DNA from: Eupeodes corollae
Lineage: Eukaryota; Arthropoda; Insecta; Diptera; Syrphidae
Direction: 5' to 3'
Length of the DNA: 64,000 nt
NCBI RefSeq assembly: GCF_945859685.1
Contig: NC_079147.1
Coordinates: forward strand, 181,891,174 to 181,955,173
Positions 22,641 through 34,100 of the stretch are shown here, in pieces. The notes below the pieces were generated by a model. It worked only from the letters and a program-made list of their open reading frames with translations. It had not been told where the DNA came from and did no database searches. Within the stretch, counting starts at the first letter, position 1, and every line of letters begins with the position of its first letter. The position numbers and the translations under genes were made by a program.

Positions 22641-25600
22641 ATCTACTTGTGGCGTTAGTTATTCCTTTCTGTCCTAATTACAAAGAGTCAGAATTGAATA
22701 AACAAACATTCTTAGTTTTACAAAAACTTTTCACTTTTTTTAAAGTATTTTTTGACTTAAAAAGCTATTTTAAAATTGAAGAAACAAAAGAAAAGTTTTG
22801 AAAAACTGAAACATATAAATAAAAACATTTGAAAATATTTCATTAGTTTAAAATGTTACTGACATTTAGTAACGTGTCTAAATTCTCTATTAACTTATAT
22901 CAATCAGCTTTAATTGTTACACAAATTATATTTCTGAAATTTTTTAATTCAATTACAAACAATGTAAACCTCAAAATCTCAAAGAATTTCAATCCCCCTT
23001 ATGTCTAAGAAGATCATCCTTTGTACACTTAAAACAAACAAAATATCATATGCGGCAGCGACAACCTAGTTACATAGCTATACTTATGTATGTAATGCAT
23101 ACTTCAAAATACTTCCGTCATATTAAGTGGAACATTATTATTATTATTACAAATTGTCTTCAATGTAAAATTATATCATCTACATATATAGCTACCGAAT
23201 TAATTTACCGAAAAAAAGAAAAGAAAATTCTTCCCCTATATTATTTCATCAGATCAAAAGTCAAGTGTATAGCCACTCAGCACATAAGCTAACATATACA
23301 TTATTCCTTCGAAATGAAACCAATATTCATTCTATATAGAATTTCTTACCACCAATCCTTATAACCTGCCTCCCTTCTATCTCTCCTTATCCCGGTCTTT
23401 GTCTCTACTTGAAAACTTTCATTTTTAAACGTAGAAAATTCCGACTAAATATCTTATTTATTCACAAATTTGGGGGAAATGAGGGAGTTTAAGAGGACGT
23501 ATCAAGCAAGATACTGGATACATCTCATCTGCCCATGATCTCATCAGCCCACTACCTACCGCTTTCTGCCTTTTAACAGAAGAACTTATGAAATGCATTA
23601 TATTACTTATAAGAACCAAAACTGTCTCATGTTACACAAAATACACATGTATATGTAAAATATACATAGACATACGATATTTGGGATTGTTTAATACCCG
23701 CCTTTTACTCCTTTTTCTTCTTTTTGATATTACAAGACTATAGAAAGATAGGTATCTATAGAAAAGCTTGGAGTTTGTGCTAAGTCATCATCATCATCAT
23801 CTTTGTCATTTCCTCATCGTGTTGTCTCGTCATCATTTTTGTGTTGAAATATAAGATGGAAAAACATTCTATGTCATCATTCATTCAAGTTTTAACCCTC
23901 AACCTCCATCTACCTGCCTACCTTTTACCTTCTACTACTACTACTACTACCTACTTTCTTCCATAAGAATCCTTGATCCATTTTGCTACTCATCTAGGAA
24001 CATTATTTAGTTTGATATCCTTTTTGTTTATATATGTTCTTTTCTCTCTTAAGAGAGAGAGGAAGAGAGGGGTGTCCTTTCAATCGCTCAGCTCAGTGAT
24101 GTTTTTTTTTTTCTTGATGTCGAATCGAACAAAGAAAATGAGGATCTGTGAGTCTTTTATGATAAAAGGACGAACAAAATATCGACAAAAGAAGATGAAT
24201 AATGCTGATGGTGACAGGTAGACAAGACTCCATACACAAGAAAAAAGGGTAAAAGCAAATCAAAATTACCATCATTCACGAAGAGACTATGCAAACAGAG
24301 GTTATTTGTTTTTTTCCTTCGCCATTCTTCCTTGCATTTCTTCAAAGCTCCATCTTGAAAAGTAGTCGTCGTCGTCGCGTCCCGTCGTAGCTAGTTTTTC
24401 CATCAATCGCGCTTCAGTTTATTTACTGAAGTAAGAATATAGATAAGAAGATTTTTCTGCACCCAAAAGAAAAGAAAAACAAGCGGCATCTTCATCTGCA
24501 TCCATTGTTAAACGACAGAAAATAACATTGACAGTAAAAATAAAAAAGCTGCATCTCTCTTTACTTCCTTTCCATCTAACAAGGATGCTCCCCAAAAGTC
24601 CATAAGGACGACAAAAATTTTAAAAAACAAGCTCATCGTGCTCTCGGATTTCACAGAGCTGATATCGAAAGAAATTAGGACTTAAGAAATTTCTTTTTCG
24701 TTTTATTTTTGAAATAAAATATCAAACTGAATTAAGGAATGAATAATATCCTGATGATTGAGTAAAAATGCTAATATCCTTCAAAAATTGATATGCGTAT
24801 TTCTATATCTATATCTTTTTTCTAAGAGCCTTAAAAAGATACGACTTTTTTTTCTCAAAACAACCCATCACACAATGAACTTGTCTACACGAAATCACAA
24901 AAATAAGGTACATTTTAGTTTATTTTCCGTTTGTGTGATTGACAGGAGAGAGCGGATGTTAATTAGGAAGCTTTTGTGTAACAGCACACATCACACACGC
25001 AGCAGAAGGTACAAATGTACAAATGATGCTTTGTCTAATTAGGATTTTTGTATGAATGACAGTATTATGTCATGTTGATATGGTTACCATCATACAGCCT
25101 CCAGAAGACATCTTCTCACATATGAAAGTAACGGAAGATGAAATGAAAGATAGAAATTTGACATTAGGTATTTGTTTTTGAGGTTATACTCGAAAAATTA
25201 TGTTCACCGTTTACTGCAGACTATAAAAGGTTGTTCATAAACTATTTTCGTTTCATAGGTTTTTGGTTAAGACAAAAGCGTAGGTTTAAATGATATTATA
25301 GATGTATCCCACTTCTAATGTAATGTTATTAATTTACAAAAAGGAAACATTTTTCTACTACACTAAATATCCATTTTTAGTTTAGACTTATTTGCCTAGG
25401 AAACGTGATGCGTAATGAACTGGTTAAAATACACCTTCTTCCACCTTCAAAGTTGTATGAGTATTTTTCAATTGATAATTTTCATTAAGGAGCATTATCG
25501 TTTCGGAAGACAAATTTTAAACTACAGCAAATCAAAGTTTATTTTATTTCATGGAAAAACTTAGGCTTTTTTAAATTAACGAAACTTATTTTCAGATGTT

Positions 25601-25689
25601 TAATGTGAAAGTTAGTTCAGAAGTGGGATTCAACTAAAATACTGTTTAAGCTTAAGTGTAGGTGGTACGTGGATGTCAGCCCATTGTTA
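22641..25689. other. AT-rich intron with simple repeats
   Basis: Contains a (CAT)n tract near 23,787-23,801, a (CTA)n tract at 23932-23950 and a GC-richer patch near 24,360-24,400. No gene, RNA or recognisable mobile element was found. Confidence 0.5.
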
Positions 25690-25980
25690 TCATTTTTTTG
25701 GTATTATAAAATTACTTTTTGAATGCCGGATGCGTTATTAGGACATATCGTATCGAATCTTTATAGCATTGTGATTACCGATTTTTGTGTGCTTGAAGAT
25801 ATCGATTTGGATGACATGGTATGGACACATATTACACGTTACATTCGTTTCATTGAAGAGAATGTTTGATGTGCGTGTTATCTCAAGAAAAAGGCCAGTT
25901 GGTTGCCTGCCTCGTTCATTTGATTTAACGCCAATAGACTATTTTGTTGTTTGTCTTATGCCAACAAGCCAATGAACGTT
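25690..25980 (+). pseudogene. DDE transposase remnant, C-terminal part
   Basis: Plus strand: a relic of the block before the second catalytic Asp (LEDIDLDDMVW), then SRKRPVGCLPRSFDLTPIDYF. The latter corresponds to the PPRSCDLTPLDYF block containing the third catalytic residue. The reading is frameshifted and cut off after about 290 bp. Same family as the remnants at 2.2, 8.6 and 37.3 kb. Confidence 0.7.
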
Positions 25981-26361
25981 CAAAATTTGGTTCAACAATA
26001 TTTTTTTTAATTTATTTAATCTACAGTTTAAATTTATCACTAGTAACATTTAAAAAATCAATATTTAAAGACACTTTATTGAAATATTAAATAGATCTTG
26101 ACAAAGTTTCATAACTGTCATAATTTGTAGATTGTGTTTATTGGAATAACAACGCTCTAGCTCTCATAGACCTAGCGGTCTATGCTATTATAGTTCAAGA
26201 AGCGATGGATATTTGATATGGTAACAAAGCAAGTTTTTAACCAGCATTATACTATGAATTTTTCTTCTTGATTCTAAGCATCAAGATTTATAACTAGGAC
26301 AAAAGTTCCAACCCATTTTTTGAAATATATATTTTGAAACCCGTTTTTGACTTTTCTCCAA

Positions 26362-26565
26362 AGTCACATTCTAGAAAACTGTAGGGCAGATGAACTCGGG
26401 AGAAATGGTACAATACAACCTATTCTACTTCATTTGGCTAATGCTGGCATACCAATCGCTACATGTAAACTATTGCTTATATAGGAGATTATGAAGAAGG
26501 CAAACATTAGGTGGAATTACACCACAAAAAAACATATGGCCTGCAATAGATTTAAAGGGGCTTGC
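26362..26565 (+). mobile_element. LINE family A copy 4 (fragment)
   Basis: The plus strand reads ENCRADELGRNGTIQPILLH, then LANAGIPIATCKLLLI and a TAG stop. Relics of the following block (KKANIRWNYTT, NRFKGAC) come next. This is the end of RNase H plus the downstream linker of LINE family A, about 200 bp, with no 3' tail present. Confidence 0.75.
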
Positions 26566-27104
26566 TTTTTTTTAAATTTATTAATATTCTCCTAACAATT
26601 TTTAGATATCTTATTTCTAATTTAATAATATATGTATTTTGTACAATTAATTAGAGGGAATAGGTTGTAGCATTTGAATTTTAAGTTAAAATTGAATTAA
26701 TGCCACATTTACAACCTGGTCTGGACATATTATAAATAACGTATATGATAAAGGAACAGAGACATAGAATAAAGTTTATTTATGAATTGATCACTATGAT
26801 TGATTTGAACTGCATACACTATATTTTAATTATTATATACGCAAATAAATAAAGAGAATAAATATTATCAAATGTCGTAGTTTAACAAAGATTCAATGTT
26901 ATAAGTATCGAAATTAAGAAGCCATAATTTAACTGATTTTAAGAACGGTTTCTAATGCTTTGTAATTCAGCTGGAAGACTGTTGTATAAATTTCGAGAGA
27001 CGATATTGTAAGAATTGCTAAAAAGAGTAGTTCGAAAAATGTTTGATCGTATCGAGTTAGAATTTCTCATGTTATATGTATTACTTATAGGGCTTTCCAA
27101 ATAA

Positions 27105-28620
27105 CTACTTCTCATAAAAAAATATCTTCAAAACCTTAAAATAAAACCTTACTGGTAGAATACGTGTTTGTCTAAATAAATCTGCAGAGTAAGTAAGGAC
27201 ACGTTTTTGAAGAACTATTAATTGCTGGATTTTGTTTAAGTATGCACCTCCCCAACAGCTGATACCATATTGTAACTTCGAGTGGAAAATACCATAGTAA
27301 AGCTTTTTTAACGTGGAGAATGAGAAATATTTTTTTAACCGATAAAAGCATCTTACGGTTGAAAGAAGATATTGCTTAAAATCCATAAGGTACTCAGACC
27401 ATATTTTTAATATTGGTCAATTTTGACACCTAAATACTTAAAATCTTTCACTGTTTCTATATTGAAACATGTACTGCAGCAGTTTACTTCAGAATTGAAG
27501 GTATTTATTAAATGGGATGACAGATGAAGACAGAGCATGGAACAATAATTTTATGTCATTAAGTCCATTACTGAACATCATAAGTTTGGATTTGTTACTG
27601 ACTAAAAGTTTATGGTCTGCAAACCAAAGCTTTAACAAATGTACATCATGGTTTATATCCGCAACCAAATTTAATGGACTAAGTGAATTGTATCTAATTG
27701 CTATATCATCAGTAAATGCGTTAACTTTCCCTAAAAATGGCAGATTGAAGATGGAATTTCTATAAACCAAGAAAAGAATTGGCCAAAGAACTTATCCTTG
27801 TGGGACACAATATCCATGGAACCACTAAGAACATTACTTACTTTGACTATCTGAGACCTTTTACACAGGAAGGATTCAAAACAATTGTAGATGAATCCTC
27901 GGAAACCAAGAGTGACTGACCATATCAAAGACTTTTGTAATGTCAACAAAAAGCGCAGCACATTTCTTTTTTTTGTCCACTAATATTTGTATTGAACAGC
28001 AGAAATTCAATAAAGCATCTTCTGTTGACATTCACGATCTAAATCTAAACTGTGAGGGGCTAAAGTAATTCTTTTTTTTTTAACATTGTATTAGAAACGT
28101 CATCAACGACAACTGAGGTTGATTTATGCAGTGTATTTATATTTTTCAGTACTTCAAGGCCATTTATTGTTTCGAAGAAGAAACTATTTTCACTATGTAC
28201 CACATTTGAAGAGCTGAAGCTATTATGACATTCAAAAGAGTGATATCACGATTAAAAGAAGTTTTACCAACATTAGTAAAATAATTGTTAAATAGATTTG
28301 CTATTTCTTTTGGATTTGAGATACCTACTTGTATCTCCATATTCAACTGTCATAGAATTGGACTGACTATTTTGTTTTCTGTTAATAATTTCATTTACGA
28401 CTTTCCTCTTCTCTTGGATTATACTTGGCATTTATTATTTTGTTGTTATAATAACTTACGTGACTCTGAAGAACTTTATTATTAACTTTCTTGCTAATTT
28501 TTTTAAGGCGTAATTTTAAATTTGTATTAAGCTGATGTTTTAGACATTTTTTACATAATTTTTTTTTAAATGTATAGATTTCAAGAGCAAATTGTTTATC
28601 CATGGCTTTAATTTTATATT
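27105..28620 (-). pseudogene. LINE family C remnant (reverse transcriptase)
   Basis: The ordered minus-strand pieces are: a linker with YNPREEESRK (28391-28603); NPKEIANLFNNYFTNVGK (28164-28346), typical of the region before the RT; then NCFESFLCKRSQIVKVSNV (27731-27961). The palm piece VNAFTDDIAIRYNS (27489-27770) has FTDD in place of the usual YADD/FADD. The C-terminal piece (27105-27386) reads LYYGIFHSKLQYGISCWGG. Frames shift between pieces. The order and spacing are those of a LINE ORF2 that lacks its endonuclease. Degenerate and inactive. Confidence 0.8.
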
Positions 28621-28756
28621 AGTCCTTTTTTGATGAAATAGAACGAACTGTTGATTAGCTGTTTAAAACGATTCAAAAATAAACTATAAGCCTCTTCCAT
28701 ATTAACCTCTTCCCAACTCTACGTTAAATACTGACTTAACTTTCCAAAATCGATTT

Positions 28757-29045
28757 TAGATTGCCGATGATTAAGTTTAACGTTTGTTTTGCTATATCTA
28801 TAAGCAGATTGCATATAAGCTCGATAATAAGTGTAATATACGGGAACTGTTTAAAAAGAAAGCACGCCACGTGGCAAGGATTTTTAAATAACTTTTGCAG
28901 AAGCTGTATTGATAAAGAAAAGGAAACTAGTTTCATTGAGCTTAGAAGAAAGCCTTAATATTCATGTGGTATCACAATTGGCCATTAAACAGGCCAAGTG
29001 TGTCCTACTCTTACTACTCACGCACAGCCACCTTAACCTAACTTA
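28757..29045 (+). mobile_element. LINE family A copy 3 (3' end)
   Basis: The plus strand contains SRLHISSIISVIYGNCLKRK and FLNNFCRSCIDKEKE, matching the C-terminus of family A. The conserved 3' UTR block follows (ATTCATGTGGTATCACAATT, then GGCCATTAAACAGGCC). The end is TTAACCTAACTTA at 29033-29045, the same pentamer tail as copies 1 and 2 in opposite orientation. Confidence 0.8.
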
Positions 29046-32000
29046 CGGACTTCGTCTTTTTAACGGTTGGTATCATCTTTTTACAAAGAGAACTACTTTC
29101 AATGTAATAAAAATACTCTTTCCAACAATATCAGGACTGCCAAGGGACATGTGGTTTTAACAGGACGTCTTCAGTACCGCCGAGGTGATAATTTGAATAT
29201 AACACACAATTTTTCCTTATTGGGTTTTTAGACGAAACAGGTCCACACGATTAAGCCAAAACGGAAAGTGGTGTTTAAAACCAACGAATCTTAAAAAATT
29301 GCTGTTTTCGGGTTTACCTCGCCTAGAGAATCCATGGTGACCGCTTTTAAAAATTTGTTTCTTTAAATTTGAATATATGAAGAGCTTAATGAAATATCCA
29401 GAACATATTCAGACATAATAATGTCTAAGTTTTATTCCAAAATAACGGTACTTTTTTTACCTACACAACAAATGACAATATCTCTCATCATATTTCTTCT
29501 TTCTTTTATAAACAAAGAGCAAGAAACAAAATACATCACTTCCTTGCAGACCTTGTTTTCTTGAACCCATCATTATGAGGCATAGTTGTTTTATTCTCCA
29601 AAGACCGATTGATTTGTTCGTTCATAAATTATCCCCAAGTTTTTTTCTGCCTGGGATCATCATAAAAATCATCATCCCTTACAATTTTTATTCATTTGTT
29701 TTTATTTTCTTCTTCTGCTTTTGATCCTTCTTGCCTTCAATATAATACAACATAAAGGTTCAAATTTACAACCATTGCTATGGTCCATTAACTGGACTCT
29801 AATAATATACATAAGTATAATTCCCAAGTGGGTCCCAGACAAATTATCAGACTTCTGAAAACTCCGCCTACCCCCCACAAACGAAAAAAATCCCTTTTTA
29901 AACTAAATACCTTCCATTTGCGTAAACCACAAGCAATCAATCTAAGAAAAAACATAAAAACTCATAAAACTTACACCATCACGGAACCATCTCTTTGGAA
30001 ATAAGAAGGTTAAAGGCAAGCTGAAGGAGAAGAACAAAAAAATACTGCCACCAATTAATGATTCATGACCATCATGCCACGATGAACAAAGAATAGAGAC
30101 CTGCCTACATCTGCATAAGGCCATATGATATTTTTCTTCTTGTCGATGTTATAAATTGAATTAGATACTTTTTCTACCGGCTTCGGGTAAAGGTAAGTAT
30201 AATAAGTTATACCCGCACCACAAAAGAAATTTCAAGAAGTCTTATACTCTAACCTTAAAAAACAGCTCCGCTTTTACAAAAAAGCTTAATTATGCGAATG
30301 AAAATCACCCAGAATAATGAGTATCTATAAATATCTAATGTGCTTCTACTTTTTTCTCTGTTAGCTTGAAGCACACAATTCATATTTCCAACAAAAAAAA
30401 ACATCAGTAACGGAGTGGGTGCATAGTAAAATAAAAGAAGGAATACCTACCTAAGAACGAGACTTCAAAAAAAAATTCAATATCATCCAGGGCAGTTACT
30501 TTTAGGCTAAAAGCTACGAAATCCAGGCAAAAACACAAAAAAGTACAGAGAAAATCAACCAACCAAACCGCAAAAACATGGGAGATGGGTCATAAAATTT
30601 CACGAACATAAATCAAAAACTCTAGGGAGACATTTGCTGGTGCTGCCAAACTAATACTTTCTCTGAATCTATACTAAAGGTACTCTGTCCGCCGTCGTCG
30701 TCGTTGTGCACCATCGCCATCGCAGCGTAGGAACAGGTAGCTACATTGTGTGTAGGTATATGGAAACGCGGCGGACTTGGTTCGGGCGCCATTTTTTTGT
30801 TTTAAGTGAATCTCTCTGGGATATCTATAAAACAGTATACGTCAGTGGTGAATACTGGCGTAAAGGTAAATTTGTATGTATGAAAGTATGTACCACGGTA
30901 TTGCGAAAATAAAAAAAAACTACGGTAGAAGAGAGGAATTCAATTCGATGTAAAATTTTAATTTATTTGAGTATCCTCGTCCAGCCACCTGTGAAATGTA
31001 AAATTCCTCGTATTCAAGGTTTCCACTGGCTCTCATATCTTTCTAGGTGGGAGTTTCATTTTTTGAATTTTCATCATCAGACTAGCAACGGAACCCTGAT
31101 TATCCCACTTGCTATTTGGGAGCGAGAAAAACCCTTTTTTATATACTATGTATTTTACAAAGCTTAACATACCAGGGTTTTATGCATATCATAGGTTCCT
31201 ACCTTATTCTCTCTCTTTCTATCTCTATCCCTCTGTCTGTCATCCCTTTTATAGGTTCCTACTATGACTTTAGATACTATTTTCCTGGATTTATGAAAAT
31301 TCCTTTTTCACTTTTAGATATTTTCCCTCTCTAGGTTCTGGAATATTCGATGTGGTTGTTAGTGAAGTGAACGAAAAGTATATAAAAAAATAATCGAAAG
31401 CTAAAAGAAAATTCCAAATCGAGCAAGTTTCCAGACAGATAAAGGTTGCTACCTTATACCTATCTAGATACTAAAATATCTAAGGCCACTTGTTGTGCGT
31501 ATAATAGACAAAGATGGAGAAGAAGAGAAGATGTTTTAAGGAGTTTTTTGTCCTATTTTTTTTTTTCGTAAATTTTTGAAAATTTGAAATATGTAGATAA
31601 CCAAGAGAATATATACCTAGATATATCTTGCTGAGGCCCTGTCTCTGTACCTATGTCTACCTAACTACCTATACCTACTAAGTTGAAAGGTTGAAAGGTA
31701 TGAATCCTTTTACATAATTCCAATTCAGATGCAAATTTACTTACCTTCTATTTATGAATATAGGTAAAAGAAATCTGATAAAACATTGAAAATATGTATG
31801 AATATATTTTATGTACATATATGTATGAAAATTGTATTTGTATTCCCAAAAGGATTCAATATATAAGATTTTGTCGGATATTTTTGAGTTCATATTACCA
31901 TGAAATGAGTTTACAGTTATTTATACCTATTTGTTTTTTTTCTCGTTTTTGTTGTTTTTTGTTCCCTTCATAGGAAAATCTTTTCCAAAAAAGTCAACGA

Positions 32001-32869
32001 AATCCATTGAAGTGGACATTGAAAGCAAAGTTTTGTAAATTCAGTTTTTAAGAATGATTCATTTCAATAGAAGGTTCAACTTTATTTTGAAGACATGACG
32101 CAATTTTTAACAATTTCTGCACTTCTGCATTTTTTTAGTAAAATCCTTTCTTTTTAAAATAAATATTTAATATATTTTTGAATAGAATACAAAAGGACTT
32201 TGAAATAGCATTCGCAAAAAGATTGCAATCAATTGATAGCAATCAAATGAATGGGTATGAATCGAGTAATTTTTATATGAAACGATAGTTGATAGTTATT
32301 GAAGTCAAACGAATGAAATCATATAAGAATTCTATGCAGTGCTGGAACTTCTTTCAAGGCAAAGCATCTTCTAGGTATAAGTTAGGTATTGATATTATAA
32401 GAAATTGAATCAAGTAAATCGCTAAAAGGTTATGCACTAAATGTTTTTTGTTTATGTCGTCCAATGAAACTTAAATATTTTTAAGTGAGGTCGAGGTCTT
32501 TCGTCAACATAAATTAATCGGATCATGACCAAATCTTAGAGTAAATATGATAAACGCTTAGCTCAATAGTACATTTCTAGGAAGCAATTAGATTGTCCCG
32601 ATTTAAAATTGTATCAACCGTTTTTGTCTACCGTTTAACTCTAAAAGCCTAAACTACTTTTGGGCAAACTTCAGCCAAAATTGGAATTGCTGATGTCAAC
32701 ATCGACTTACTTAATGGATGGGCACTTGGTACCGAACACTTAAGGCACATACATTTATACTGTAGTCTTATTAAATACATTTATTTTATGAATGACAATT
32801 GAATCGTTTGCCATTTGATCTTCGATTATCAAAACAAAAACTATCGAGATTTTTAAAAATATGTTAACA
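29046..32869. other. AT-rich intron, nothing recognised
   Basis: A compact GC-rich patch at 30,690-30,795 contains CGCCGTCGTCGTCG and ends with TTCGGGCGCCA (30781-30791), which resembles the CCA end of a lysine tRNA. The rest is AT-rich with pyrimidine tracts and no supported gene. Confidence 0.5.
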
Positions 32870-33345
32870 CACATATTTCACATCGCCAAAAATGCTGCTA
32901 ACTGTTTAGGTTTTCTCCGACGATGCAAGACATTTTGTACTCCTTCTCATCTGGCTATAATTTACAAAAGCTTTTATTCGTCCTAAACTTGAGAATAACT
33001 TTTATATTTTAATTGAATTGATAGAATTGCAAAAAGAGCTCTAAAAATGATTGATTCTCTTACCCAGACATTTGCTCTGAAATAGCCAGTTGCATTCCTC
33101 CCCTTTAACAATTCAACCGTCATACCTGTATTGCTAGGAATGCCCATCAATTTACCCCTGAGCCCAATTTCAATCGTACTGTTAAGTACAGAGGTTCTTT
33201 CTTTAGCCGCACTACACGAATGTGGAATGCTTTACCTGACTCAATATTTTCCACTAATTACAATTTGCAGACAATTAAAATCAATGTGCATCGGATGCTC
33301 CTTTCTAATCCTATTCTTCTTTCCTAGTTGCTCGTATTGACTTCA
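32870..33345 (+). pseudogene. LINE family B C-terminal remnant
   Basis: The plus strand reads HIAKNAANCLGFLRRCKTF, CTPSHLAIIYKSFIRPKLE, IAKRALKMID and, in another frame, SRTTRMWNALPDSIFSTNY. This is the standard C-terminal region of Jockey/CR1-type LINEs. The same features occur in the element at 12.4-13.7 kb, so it is probably another family member. Frameshifts occur near 33,000 and 33,130. Confidence 0.7.
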
Positions 33346-33469
33346 AATAAGTTTTGTTTTTTAGATAATAACAGCAAAAGGAGCAGAAATGATTTTCCAA
33401 GAAGTTGAGCGGTTATTCTTTTTATGATAGCAATTTAAATAAATGTGAAGCATTTGGTTGAATTCAAAT

Positions 33470-34100
33470 ATCTTTAAAGAAACGCTGGCGATAGTTCTTT
33501 TACAGATGGATCTAGAAGAAATGACAAGGTTTGTGGAGGTCGTATGTGTCTTATTTCGACTTAACAATCAATAAAGTGTGTTCCATGCAGAACTTTTGGC
33601 TCTATTTTGTTTAAGAGAAAACTTGATATCGACTACCGAAATACGCAACTTTTAAGATAGTCAAGTAGATATTTGAAAATGTCAATCACGTCTTGTGCAG
33701 ATAGTAGAACCATTCAAAATGTATCTTATTTTGGTGACGAGTCATAAAGACATTCCAGAAAATTGCAAAACTGACGAACTTTAAAAAAAAGGAAAAACTG
33801 TACATTTGATGGACAACAAATCCAACATCGGTATTTCTCTAGCTATAGTACCATAAAAAAAGCAAATAATAGACAGTCGAATAAAACCACTTGTCGGTCA
33901 ACTAAACTTATTTGGCCATTGCTTAATGCTGCACGTTCTAAGCAACTCATATTGATTGATAGATTGTGCATTAGCTAGGAGTCCTTACGGGACACTACTT
34001 AATGGATATGCATGCTTTTATCTTATCTTCATGTATACAGAACTAGAGGACATTGTTCATATCCTACCCTATCACCAAAATTCCAGTTTGGAAATTAAAT
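33470..34100 (+). pseudogene. RNase H remnant of a LINE related to family A
   Basis: The plus strand shows TDGSRRNDK (first catalytic Asp), HAELLALFCLRENL (catalytic Glu), DSQVDI after a stop, and LILVTSHKDIPENCKTDEL (matches CWVPGHRDIPGNCKADEL of family A). All four RNase H blocks are in order, but at least three stops and a frameshift break them. Divergence from copies 1-4 is high, so it is an older or sister family. Confidence 0.65.

Noticed and set aside
23345..23420. GTAAGAAA donor on the minus strand as the end of a Lar 5' exon
   Set aside because: The open stretch is only about a dozen codons, has no ATG and does not resemble a signal peptide.
31715..31770. CTTACC at about 31,741-31,746 as a Lar donor for the missing upstream exon
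   Set aside because: The frame required by the downstream exon has a stop within three codons.
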